Of a stretch of DNA of 8,664 nucleotides, positions 1-6,824 are shown piece by piece. The first letter of the stretch is position 1; every line of letters starts with the position of its first letter. The DNA comes from Comamonadaceae bacterium (GTDB lineage Bacteria > Pseudomonadota > Gammaproteobacteria > Burkholderiales > Burkholderiaceae_C): the NCBI GenBank assembly GCA_947452325.1, contig CANGCZ010000054.1:1-8664 (forward strand). Direction: 5' to 3'. Under the pieces are notes generated by a model. It did not search any database and had not been told where the DNA came from. It saw only the letters and a program-made list of their open reading frames with translations. The position numbers and the translations under genes were made by a program.

Positions 1-1
1 T

Positions 2-1453
2 GAAAAGCAACGCGGCATTTCGGTGGCTTCATCGGTCATGCAAATGCTGTACCGCGACCACGTCATCAATTTGCTGGATACGCCGGGTCACAAAGATTTC
101 TCGGAAGACACCTACCGTGTGTTGACTGCGGTGGACTCGGCCTTGATGGTGATTGACGCGGCCAACGGTGTGGAAGCGCAAACCCGCCGTTTGATTGAAG
201 TCTGCCGACAGCGCGACACGCCCATCATCACTTTTGTCAACAAAATGGACCGTGAAGTGCGCGACCCCTTGGACATTCTGGACGAGGTTGAGCGTGAACT
301 CGGCATGCCTTGCGTGCCCATGACCTGGCCGGTGGGTCAAGGCAAAAGTTTCGGCGGCATCATCAATTTACGCACCCAAGCCATGACAGTGTTTGAGTCT
401 GGCAGCGAACGCTTGCCGCAAGATTTCGAAACGATTGCGCTGAGCGAGCAAACCGATTTGTCACAACGCTTCGGCTTGGAGTGGGCCGCCGCCATGGACA
501 GCATGGAACTGGCCACAGGTGCATCGCCCACGTTTGACCGCGAAGCTTTTTTGCAAGGCAAACAAACGCCTGTGTTCTTTGGCTCAGGCGTGAACAATTT
601 CGGTGTCATGGAAGTGCTGGACGCATTGGTGGATCTGGCGCCTTTTCCGCAAGCGCGACAAAGCTCTTTGCTGGTCAACAAGCAAATGGTGGAAAAAACC
701 GTTCAACCAGAAGACAACGGTTTTTCCGGCGTGGTGTTCAAAGTGCAAGCCAATATGGATGCCAACCACCGCGACCGCATCGCGTTTGTGCGCGTGGCCT
801 CGGGCAAATATTCACCCGGCATGAAACTCAAAGTGCAGCGCAGCGCCAAGGAGTTGCGCCCCACATCCGTCGTGACTTTTCTCAGCCAGCGCCGTGAAGC
901 GGTTGAAGAAGCCTATGCGGGTGACATCATCGGTTTCACGACCCACGGCGGCGTGCAACTCGGCGACACCATCACCGACGGCAGCAGTTTGCAATTCACC
1001 GGCCTGCCTTTTTTTGCGCCCGAATTGTTCATGACAGTGCTGCTTAAAAACCCGTTGCGTACCAAGCAACTGCAAACCGGCCTTGAGCAACTCGGTGAGG
1101 AAGGCGCGATCCAAGTGTTCAAACCCGAAGTCGGCGGGCCTATGCTGCTGGGCGCCATCGGCCAATTGCAATTTGAAGTGGTGCAGCACCGCCTGAAAGC
1201 CGAATATGACTGTGATGTGAGGTTAGAGCCCTGCCAGTACACCGGCGCGCGTTGGATCACTGCGGACACACCGGCTCAATTGCGCGAGTTCAGCAACGCT
1301 TACCCGCAACGCATGGCGCTGGACGCTGCCAATACATTGGCCTATTTGTGCACCTCGCCTTATGACGTGCGTTTGGCGCAAGAACGTTTTCCCTTGATCC
1401 ATTTCCACCCCTTGCGCGAACACGCCGGATTGGCGCTGGGCTCGGCAGGCTGA
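2..1453 (+). CDS. prfC: Peptide chain release factor 3 (RF3), 5'-truncated by window edge
   Basis: RF3 is a cytoplasmic translational GTPase that removes RF1/RF2 from the ribosome after peptide release. The reading frame is open from base 2, and 483 residues are visible. They begin with EKQRGIS, the end of switch I, which lies near residue 63 of E. coli RF3. About 60 N-terminal residues, including the P-loop, therefore lie upstream of the window. Visible motifs (counting from the first visible residue) are the G3 box DTPGH at 26-30 followed by FSEDTYR, the G4 box NKMD, and the RF3-typical PVFFGSGVNNFGV, FKVQANMD, HRDRIAF and EEAYAGDIIG. The C-terminal domain is complete (GAIGQLQFEVV, then RLAQERFP and a final REH), with about nine extra residues after the point where E. 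coli RF3 ends. A GTG at 23 can be read as a start but lies inside the conserved domain. The next gene starts 9 bp downstream on the same strand, so read-through transcription is likely. Confidence 0.97.
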   Translation, partial: EKQRGISVASSVMQMLYRDHVINLLDTPGHKDFSEDTYRVLTAVDSALMVIDAANGVEAQTRRLIEVCRQRDTPIITFVNKMDREVRDPLDILDEVERELGMPCVPMTWPVGQGKSFGGIINLRTQAMTVFESGSERLPQDFETIALSEQTDLSQRFGLEWAAAMDSMELATGASPTFDREAFLQGKQTPVFFGSGVNNFGVMEVLDALVDLAPFPQARQSSLLVNKQMVEKTVQPEDNGFSGVVFKVQANMDANHRDRIAFVRVASGKYSPGMKLKVQRSAKELRPTSVVTFLSQRREAVEEAYAGDIIGFTTHGGVQLGDTITDGSSLQFTGLPFFAPELFMTVLLKNPLRTKQLQTGLEQLGEEGAIQVFKPEVGGPMLLGAIGQLQFEVVQHRLKAEYDCDVRLEPCQYTGARWITADTPAQLREFSNAYPQRMALDAANTLAYLCTSPYDVRLAQERFPLIHFHPLREHAGLALGSAG

Positions 1454-1462
1454 GTCAGACAT

Positions 1463-2665
1463 ATGCGCAAGTCACTGTCGACAGTATCACTTGCGCCGCT
1501 GCTGTGGCTGGCCTTGGGTGCGCTGGTAGCCACCGGCTTGCTGTTGACCACACCGCCGCCCATGGAGGTTCACCGTCCAGCGGCCTTGGCCCAAGCCGCT
1601 GACAGCTTTGGCTTGTCAACCGCTGCGCCCGCTGGACTTGAATTCGAAGCAAGCGGTTTGATACCGCAACCACCGGATGCGCCTGCGGCCCACGCCAGCA
1701 ATCTGCTGGCATTGCCACATGACCCGAGCTATGGACTGGCCGCCTTCTGGTTTGCCGGCAGCAAAGAAGCCGCGCCTGACGTCGGCATTGCCATGTCTTT
1801 GTGGTCTCGCACCCAAAACGCTTGGACTCCCGCTGCCCGGGTGGTTGACAGACATCAGGTGGGCGCGGCCTTGGGCAAAGGCATCATGCGCATCGGCAAC
1901 CCGGTTGCCTGGCTGGACCGTCAACAGCGTTTGCATGTGTTTGTGGTGGGCACAGGCCTGGGCGGTTGGGCGGCCTCGCGCGTGCTGCATTTGCGGCAGT
2001 CACAGCCTCAATCACCGCTGAACCCCTTGCAGCCCGCTTTGGAAGCAGTCGGTCAATTGCCCTTGGCTTGGTTGTGGAACCTCAGCCACCTGGTCAGGCA
2101 CGCGCCGTTGCCGTTGGCCGATGGCGGCATGGTGCTTCCCTTGTATTTCGAATTGGGTGCCAAGTACCCGGTATTCGCCTGGTTCAATGCTGACGGTGAG
2201 TTTCAAGGCATGCGCAAATTTACTGACCTCACGCAAGCATTACAACCGGCGCTGCTGGCGCTGGACGGCGACCATTGGCTGGCCTTGCTGCGCCGCCAAA
2301 ACCAGGACGGGCACATAGGTGTTGTGGCTGTCAGCGATGCCGGTAAGGTCTGGCAAAGACAAGCTGATTTGCCTTTGAGCAACGATGACTCGGCAGTGGC
2401 GGCACTGCGATTGCCTGGCGGCGGCTTTGTGATGCTGCGCAACCCGGCCGAACGTGGGCGCAGCCAATTGCTGATGCATTTGAGCAATGACGGTCAAACC
2501 TGGTCCTCACCACGAACACTGGAAGACGGCGTTGAAGGCAGCGAATACTCTTACCCGGCCATGACCTGGAGTGATGACCGTCTGTGGCTGAGTTACACCG
2601 CTTTACGCCAAGGCATCTCCTGGCAACGCTGGCGCATAAGCCCAAGCCAACAGGGGCAGCGATGA
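1463..2665 (+). CDS. Sialidase-like (BNR/Asp-box, predicted neuraminidase family) membrane-anchored protein
   Basis: This 400-residue protein has an N-terminal hydrophobic segment (about residues 10-29, after the basic MRK), which is a signal peptide or signal anchor. No lipobox cysteine is present. A Pro/Ala-rich linker follows, then a probable beta-propeller. The body shows the pattern of the bacterial predicted-neuraminidase family (COG4692-like): HAS at 77-79, AFWFAGSKE at 94-102 with D106, GNPVAW at 145-150, PLYFE at 226-230, YSYPAM at 362-367 and YTALRQGI at 378-385. Two Asp-box-like motifs occur, VSDAGKVW at 290-297 and LSNDGQTW at 340-347. The family fold is that of glycan hydrolases acting outside the cytoplasm, but true sialidase activity is unproven, and some members may act on other sugars or only bind them. 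The ATG at 1463 is chosen because it gives a full signal segment and lies 9 bp after prfC; no strong Shine-Dalgarno sequence is visible. The stop codon overlaps the next start (ATGA), so the two products are probably made together. Confidence 0.8.
   Translation: MRKSLSTVSLAPLLWLALGALVATGLLLTTPPPMEVHRPAALAQAADSFGLSTAAPAGLEFEASGLIPQPPDAPAAHASNLLALPHDPSYGLAAFWFAGSKEAAPDVGIAMSLWSRTQNAWTPAARVVDRHQVGAALGKGIMRIGNPVAWLDRQQRLHVFVVGTGLGGWAASRVLHLRQSQPQSPLNPLQPALEAVGQLPLAWLWNLSHLVRHAPLPLADGGMVLPLYFELGAKYPVFAWFNADGEFQGMRKFTDLTQALQPALLALDGDHWLALLRRQNQDGHIGVVAVSDAGKVWQRQADLPLSNDDSAVAALRLPGGGFVMLRNPAERGRSQLLMHLSNDGQTWSSPRTLEDGVEGSEYSYPAMTWSDDRLWLSYTALRQGISWQRWRISPSQQGQR
2652..2656 (+). promoter_or_regulatory. 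Ribosome binding site for the Trp-rich membrane protein
   Basis: The purine run AGGGG lies 5 bases before the ATG at 2662, inside the last codons of the sialidase-like gene. It supports 2662 as the real start over an in-frame start at 2584, which would overlap the upstream gene by 82 bp and add a hydrophilic leader. Confidence 0.55.
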
Positions 2666-3336
2666 ACGATTGGTTGCCCTGGTTGTCAAACACATCACCT
2701 CTGCCGGCGTTGTTTGTACAGCAGTTGTTTCATGCCATCGGCTGGCTGGCGCTGCTGAGCTGGGCCAGCGTTTCTTTTGTACCGGTGCAAGACCGGCGCT
2801 GGCGCTGGCTGGTGTGCACTGCGTTTTGGACAGTCATGCTGTTGTGCTGGGACGGCTTGTTGTCAGCCTTGGGTCTGGTTTTTCAAACACCCGGGCTGCT
2901 CGTCTTGTGCCTGTGCCTGTTGGCCGCGTGGCGCGACACGCGCAGCACACCGTCCAGGCTTTTTTACACCACCCGACCGGCGCCGGTCAGCGCTTTGGTG
3001 TGGATAGCGCTTGCTGCTCTCGGATGGCTGCTGTTGTTGGATAACTTTGGTCAGCTGCCGCTGGACATCTACCCCATGGGTTTTTCCACCGGCATAGTCT
3101 GGTTGGCCTGGGCATTAGCAATGCTCTGGCTGTTTCTGGCTTACTGGCTGGATGCAGCAGAATGGCAAGTGCAAGCGGCAGGTTGCTGGCTGCTGGCCAC
3201 CGGCCTGTTTGTCTTCACCCGTGCACCCGCCGGTAATGCCTGGGATGCCTGGTTGGATCCCTGGCTATGGTTGTTTGCCCATGCCAAGTTGCTGCACCTT
3301 TGGCGGGTTCAACGCATTCGAAGCAACCATTCCTGA
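2662..3336 (+). CDS. Tryptophan-rich polytopic inner-membrane protein, unknown function
   Basis: I do not recognise this 224-residue protein. It is strongly hydrophobic with about five to seven probable membrane helices, roughly at 17-40, 47-70, 76-90, 108-126, 142-163, 170-186 and 196-213. Tryptophan is strikingly common: I count 22 of 224 residues (about 10%), including the clustered W194, W197, W201 and W203 in GNAWDAWLDPWLWLF near the C-terminus. Short basic loops (DRRWRW at 44-49, WRDTRS at 90-95) and a basic tail (RVQRIRSNHS) would fit cytoplasmic positions. No catalytic motif was found. The start overlaps the stop of the sialidase-like gene by 4 bp (ATGA) and has a good Shine-Dalgarno sequence, which suggests translational coupling and a shared role. 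It could be a membrane partner or an integral membrane enzyme, but there is no direct evidence. The final 28 bp overlap the end of the convergent GT39 gene. Confidence 0.8.
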   Translation: MNDWLPWLSNTSPLPALFVQQLFHAIGWLALLSWASVSFVPVQDRRWRWLVCTAFWTVMLLCWDGLLSALGLVFQTPGLLVLCLCLLAAWRDTRSTPSRLFYTTRPAPVSALVWIALAALGWLLLLDNFGQLPLDIYPMGFSTGIVWLAWALAMLWLFLAYWLDAAEWQVQAAGCWLLATGLFVFTRAPAGNAWDAWLDPWLWLFAHAKLLHLWRVQRIRSNHS

Positions 3337-5039
3337 CGCCACAACCATTCGCCGGGCCTGGCGATATTGCCTGCATTCACCTGCCCGGGTTTCAAGCGCT
3401 GTTCAATGTCCCATCGCATAGCGATACGTTCACAACGCTGCTGTGCTTCACAAGGCAGTTCTGCCGCACCAGGTGTGTGCGCAACAATAAACCAGGTGCC
3501 GGGGGATGTGTTCTTGCCTTCACTGAGGGCATTCACTTTGGCCTGGTCCGGCACGAAGCGGTTATTGCCTGGCAATAAAAACTGGAAACGGTCAAATTCA
3601 CCGTTAAAGCCTTCCGGAACCCATACCGTTTCTGATTCGGGTCGTTGCAATGTATGCCCTTGAAAAGCGACGCGTTCGCCGTACAAGCCGTGCAACAAGG
3701 TATTCAAACCCGCGAAAGCAAGCAATGCGCACAACAAACCGGCGTAAGCTTGCGCCTGCTTAGACACACTGATGTAACAACAAAGGGCCAGTTCGGCAAG
3801 CAAACACAGGCCCAAGAGCGCAGCCCACGGATCCGGCAGCAAACCCAACGGCCGGGCATGCCAGCCCAACCAGGCCAGCACCGAGAGCATCAGCAGAGAC
3901 AAGACACCAATGGCCAGCGACGTGGCTTTGGAAACCGATGGCAGATGCAATGCCATGAGCATGGCCAGCGCCGGCATCAAGGGCAAGAGATATCGGCTGG
4001 ATCGTTGGCTAGGCAATAAAAAAACCACACACCACACCAGTATCCACATCAGCAAAGCCGCACTCAGCGGCTCGGTTGCCGCTCGCACAACTTGCTTGCG
4101 CTGTCGCCAGAGCTGCCCTGGCAATGCAAGCAGCAAAGGAAACAGCAAACCGGTATTTTGCAAAGGTGTGGTCAGGTAATCACCCGAGCCTTTCCAACTG
4201 AAGAGGTAAGACCAATACCCCTGCGCCTCATTCATCTTGCCGGCGTTTTCCCGCTGCACGAATTCGCTCCAGACTTGCTGCGGCTGCGGGTCTATCAGCA
4301 ACCAAACCGCAAACAAGCCGAGCGCCAGCGCACTCATCCAAACGGTTTGTGCCGTACAAACGGCAACAGACTGCCAAGAGCGATGAGGTTGAATCAGGCA
4401 GCGCAACAACCAGACACCTGCCGCCACCGGCACCACCAAGGCAAAGGATTTGTAAGCCAGGCCCAGTCCAGTCAGCAGTCCCAGCAATGTCCAACACAGC
4501 CATTCCGCGCGCGTGTTTCTGATCTGACGCTGGTTGACATCAGCTGCTCGCCACAACACAAAAGCAGGCGCCAGGCTGAACCAGAACATTTCCGGCGCCG
4601 TGGTCAGATAAGGCCTGGCGTAGCGAAAAGTGCCCCAAGACAACAACAGACACAGCACCGCAAAAGCGGCCGTTCGCCATTCTCCCAACCAGCGGTGCAG
4701 CAACAAGCTCATGCCGACGCTCACCAGTGTCACGTAGATCAGGCTGGGCAAACGCAATAACCACAAGTGCCAATGCTGGCCCCAACCGGTGATCACCATG
4801 CTTTGCCAAAATAAAAGCGGTGGCTTGGTGTTGCGCGTGTCATTCAAATCAGAGACCAGGGGTAACCAATGCCCGCTGGCCGCCGTCAGCCTGGCGATAT
4901 GGTTGTAGACCATTTCATCACCATTACTCGGCATGTAAAGGTTATCCATGCCCCAGGCATAGAGGACTGCGACCAGACATACCGTCAACCACAGCATCCT
5001 GGTAGAGGGCAGCAGATGCTCGGATGATGGGATTTTCAT
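3309..5039 (-). CDS. PMT/ArnT-type (GT39) membrane glycosyltransferase
   Basis: This 576-residue polytopic protein resembles ArnT and other dolichyl/undecaprenyl-phosphate sugar transferases, which move a sugar from a polyprenyl phosphate carrier to an acceptor at the periplasmic face. After a first helix (about 15-31) comes NGDEMVYNHIARL (39-51), matching the acidic Asp-Glu motif (D41, E42) of periplasmic loop 1. Then follow NTKPPLLFW with K72 (the position of the ArnT loop lysine), YARPYLTTAPEMFWF (140-154), and GLGLAYKS with K197. About ten or more helices follow, including an RSSRYLLPLMPAL segment, and a soluble C-terminal region of roughly 100 residues. The sugar and acceptor cannot be told from sequence. 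The start at 5039 is chosen because its ATG overlaps the stop of gtrA (ATGA). An in-frame start at 5201 would add 54 hydrophilic residues and lie inside gtrA. No proper Shine-Dalgarno spacing is seen, so translation is probably coupled to gtrA. The end overlaps the convergent + strand gene. Confidence 0.88.
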   Translation of the reverse strand: MKIPSSEHLLPSTRMLWLTVCLVAVLYAWGMDNLYMPSNGDEMVYNHIARLTAASGHWLPLVSDLNDTRNTKPPLLFWQSMVITGWGQHWHLWLLRLPSLIYVTLVSVGMSLLLHRWLGEWRTAAFAVLCLLLSWGTFRYARPYLTTAPEMFWFSLAPAFVLWRAADVNQRQIRNTRAEWLCWTLLGLLTGLGLAYKSFALVVPVAAGVWLLRCLIQPHRSWQSVAVCTAQTVWMSALALGLFAVWLLIDPQPQQVWSEFVQRENAGKMNEAQGYWSYLFSWKGSGDYLTTPLQNTGLLFPLLLALPGQLWRQRKQVVRAATEPLSAALLMWILVWCVVFLLPSQRSSRYLLPLMPALAMLMALHLPSVSKATSLAIGVLSLLMLSVLAWLGWHARPLGLLPDPWAALLGLCLLAELALCCYISVSKQAQAYAGLLCALLAFAGLNTLLHGLYGERVAFQGHTLQRPESETVWVPEGFNGEFDRFQFLLPGNNRFVPDQAKVNALSEGKNTSPGTWFIVAHTPGAAELPCEAQQRCERIAMRWDIEQRLKPGQVNAGNIARPGEWLWRQEWLLRMR

Positions 5040-5554
5040 TCCCGGGGAGTGACTGGTTTTTGACGGAAAGTCCACCAGTCGTTGGTCAAGTAATTGCTGA
5101 CACTGGCCACCAGAATAGACAGGACATTGGCGACCAGGTAATACATGTAGGCCGACAGAAACAAAGTCAAGCCGTATTGAATCAATACGCCCAGCCAGCA
5201 AGACAAGGCGTATTTCACAAAGCGCTTGAAGGTTGAGCGGTCTATGGCCAGTCGTGCACCGGGTTCGCCTTGCAGACGGTCAGCCCATGTCCACAAGCTG
5301 TTCCAGGCAAAGTTATTGACTGTGGCCACGGCAATCGCAAAAGCCAAAGCGAGCGACAAACGCAAGGACTTGTCGGCGATCAACAGCGGTAACACCCATT
5401 CCTGCATGGCAAACAAAACAGCGATATTGACCACGGTGCCGGATGCACCGACAGTGGCAAATCGCAGGTAACGCCATCTGAAGATACGCTGCAACAAGGG
5501 CTGTGCGGGGCGTAACCATGCAGGCAGCACGACCGGCAAAGGCATGTCAGGCAT
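5036..5554 (-). CDS. GtrA-family four-helix membrane protein (putative polyprenyl-linked sugar flippase)
   Basis: This 172-residue protein matches the GtrA family, whose members are thought to move polyprenyl-phosphate-linked sugars across the inner membrane for glycan decoration. Four helices are likely, at about 32-52, 65-85, 115-134 and 138-156. Family signs are RFATVGASGTVVN (31-43), NNFAWNSLWTW (80-90) and SNYLTNDWWTF (153-163). The halves look like an internal repeat. The start at 5554 is preferred because GGGA lies 8 bases upstream. That start overlaps the stop of the GT9 gene by 8 bp. The ATG at 5545 is also possible (169 residues) and the one at 5584 is less likely. The N-terminal tail of about 30 residues is longer than in the shortest members (about 120 residues). 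Pairing with a GT39 enzyme fits a model in which this protein supplies the lipid-linked donor to it. Confidence 0.88.
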   Translation of the reverse strand: MPDMPLPVVLPAWLRPAQPLLQRIFRWRYLRFATVGASGTVVNIAVLFAMQEWVLPLLIADKSLRLSLALAFAIAVATVNNFAWNSLWTWADRLQGEPGARLAIDRSTFKRFVKYALSCWLGVLIQYGLTLFLSAYMYYLVANVLSILVASVSNYLTNDWWTFRQKPVTPRE

Positions 5555-6785
5555 AGGCAGTATCCCGGGGTTCACACAACGCAAGCTGTGTCAATGCCAG
5601 TTCAAGCACCTGCGCCGGAAGAATTTGCTTCAAACATTGGTTGTCACCATCACAAGGCGTGGCCCGGTGGTTATAAGCCGTCAAACACGGTGAGCAGGCG
5701 GCATGGCTTTCCAGCGCCACCGCACGCGGTGTCAGCGGGCCGTATAAGGCACTGGTTTCAGGGCCGAAGAACATCAGTGTGCGAATCGGTGTCAAGCTGG
5801 CGAAATGACCCGGACCGCCGTCGTTGGTGATGAGTAAGTCACTGTGAAAAAACAAACGGGTCAAGGCTTCCAGATTTTTGGTGTAACCGACAAAGTTCAG
5901 GCAGTTGGCGTGGCCGCATTCTGATTGAATGGTTTGCGCCAGCGCCTGGTCTTCCGGCAAACCGATGATGCCCACCGCATAGCCTTGTTCGCACAGTGCC
6001 TTGGCCAACACAGCGTAATGCGCAGCCGGCCATGCACGTATGGGCAACAAACCACCACCGGCATAAAACAAAATTCGTTTGTCAGCCTTCATGAACAAGG
6101 GGTAATCGCGGTGCAATTCGCGGGTGAAGTCAGACATCTGTCCCTGCGAGAAATGCACTTTCAAACCCGAGTCCAAGGGTTTCAAGGTCACAGGCATGGC
6201 TTTGGTACGCGGCATGCTGAGGCTTTGCAAAGCGTCCACCAGCGCCATGAATTGCAAAGTGATGTGTCGGTAAGGGTTGTAGGGAATGGCTGCGTTGAAA
6301 AACGATCCACGGTACAAACCTTCCTGGGTATGTGGCGTGAAACCGGTACGCACACGGGCGCCGCAACCATAGGCCAATAAGGCGCTGATGCGTGAAAACA
6401 ATTCGCAGTCAATCACCGCGTCCAATTTCAAACTGCGCAATCGCCACAACACTCGAACCAAACCGGCCAACAGGCTGAACAAACCGCTGTCATCAATGCC
6501 GTGCAAATGCGATTCAGGCGCCAAGCCAAGCAAACGCGCCACCGATTGGTTGCGCTTGAGTTGCAAGATGTGAATTTGTGCATCGGGATGGTTTTTTTGG
6601 ATGTGGGCAAACATCGGGCCGGCCAACACCATGCTGCCCATTTCAGACAACATGATGACCAGCACTTTTTGTATCGGTTCAGACGGGTTCGGCTTGCGGC
6701 CAAAGTACTTGTCCCACAGCGATACCAGGGCACATAAGAAAGGACCGACCCAGGCGTCGATGTGGCGTTGCGTGTTTATATTCAT
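5547..6785 (-). CDS. Glycosyltransferase family 9 (heptosyltransferase-like) protein
   Basis: This 412-residue protein of GT-B fold is related to the lipopolysaccharide heptosyltransferases (WaaC/WaaF/WaaQ), which act at the cytoplasmic face of the inner membrane. A hydrophobic N-terminal stretch (residues 12-28, WVGPFLCALVSLWDKYF) may attach it to the membrane. The first Rossmann-like domain begins with KVLVIMLSEMGSMVLAGP (40-57). The C-terminal domain shows ILFYAGGGLLPIRAWP, a TNDGGPGHFASL motif (matching the donor-binding DTGxxH region of heptosyltransferases) and FFGPETSALYGP. A four-cysteine cluster (C-X2-C-X10-C-X5-C) follows near the end. The aspartate taken as catalytic base in WaaC (D13) is replaced by S51, so the substrate may not be heptose. 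The ATG at 6785 is preferred over a TTG three codons upstream. There is no clear Shine-Dalgarno sequence. The gene starts 39 bp after uvrA ends on the same strand and overlaps gtrA by 8 bp. Confidence 0.88.
   Translation of the reverse strand: MNINTQRHIDAWVGPFLCALVSLWDKYFGRKPNPSEPIQKVLVIMLSEMGSMVLAGPMFAHIQKNHPDAQIHILQLKRNQSVARLLGLAPESHLHGIDDSGLFSLLAGLVRVLWRLRSLKLDAVIDCELFSRISALLAYGCGARVRTGFTPHTQEGLYRGSFFNAAIPYNPYRHITLQFMALVDALQSLSMPRTKAMPVTLKPLDSGLKVHFSQGQMSDFTRELHRDYPLFMKADKRILFYAGGGLLPIRAWPAAHYAVLAKALCEQGYAVGIIGLPEDQALAQTIQSECGHANCLNFVGYTKNLEALTRLFFHSDLLITNDGGPGHFASLTPIRTLMFFGPETSALYGPLTPRAVALESHAACSPCLTAYNHRATPCDGDNQCLKQILPAQVLELALTQLALCEPRDTAYA
5563..5566 (-). promoter_or_regulatory. Weak ribosome binding site for gtrA-like gene
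   Basis: On the - strand GGGA lies 8 bases before the ATG at 5554, inside the end of the GT9 gene. It favours 5554 over the nearby ATG at 5545, for which this site would be 17 bases away. Confidence 0.35.
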
Positions 6786-6824
6786 AGTGAGCAACGGGGA
6801 TTGTAGTCAGCCCGCTGCGATGGA

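Noticed and set aside
2584..2661. Upstream start for the Trp-rich membrane protein
   Set aside because: It would overlap the sialidase-like gene by 82 bp and add a hydrophilic leader; the ATG at 2662 has a good Shine-Dalgarno sequence and overlaps the stop codon.
3350..3363. Small inverted repeat CGCC...GGCG just past the convergent gene ends
   Set aside because: Only a 4-bp stem with no following T tract, and it lies within GT39 coding sequence; not a credible terminator.
4092..4760. Open + strand frame of 222 codons inside the GT39 gene
   Set aside because: Antisense to a convincing membrane transferase. Its product is rich in Gln, Arg and Pro, as expected from the complement of a hydrophobic protein, and no domain is recognisable.
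5040..5201. Upstream extension of the GT39 gene by 54 codons
   Set aside because: The added residues are antisense-like and non-family, lie inside gtrA in another frame, and the ATG at 5039 fits the family start and the ATGA coupling.
5040..5570. The 8-mer TCCCGGGG occurs just before both the gtrA and GT39 starts (5563-5570 and 5040-5047)
   Set aside because: The spacing to the two ATGs differs (8 and 0 bases) and the sequence is coding in both places, so chance in GC-rich DNA is the simplest explanation.
6800..6805. TACAAT on the - strand before the GT9 gene, a possible -10 box
   Set aside because: It matches five of six bases, but the hexamer 17 bases upstream (ATAGTC) is a poor -35 and the leader would be only about 8 bases. 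Transcription from uvrA could serve instead.
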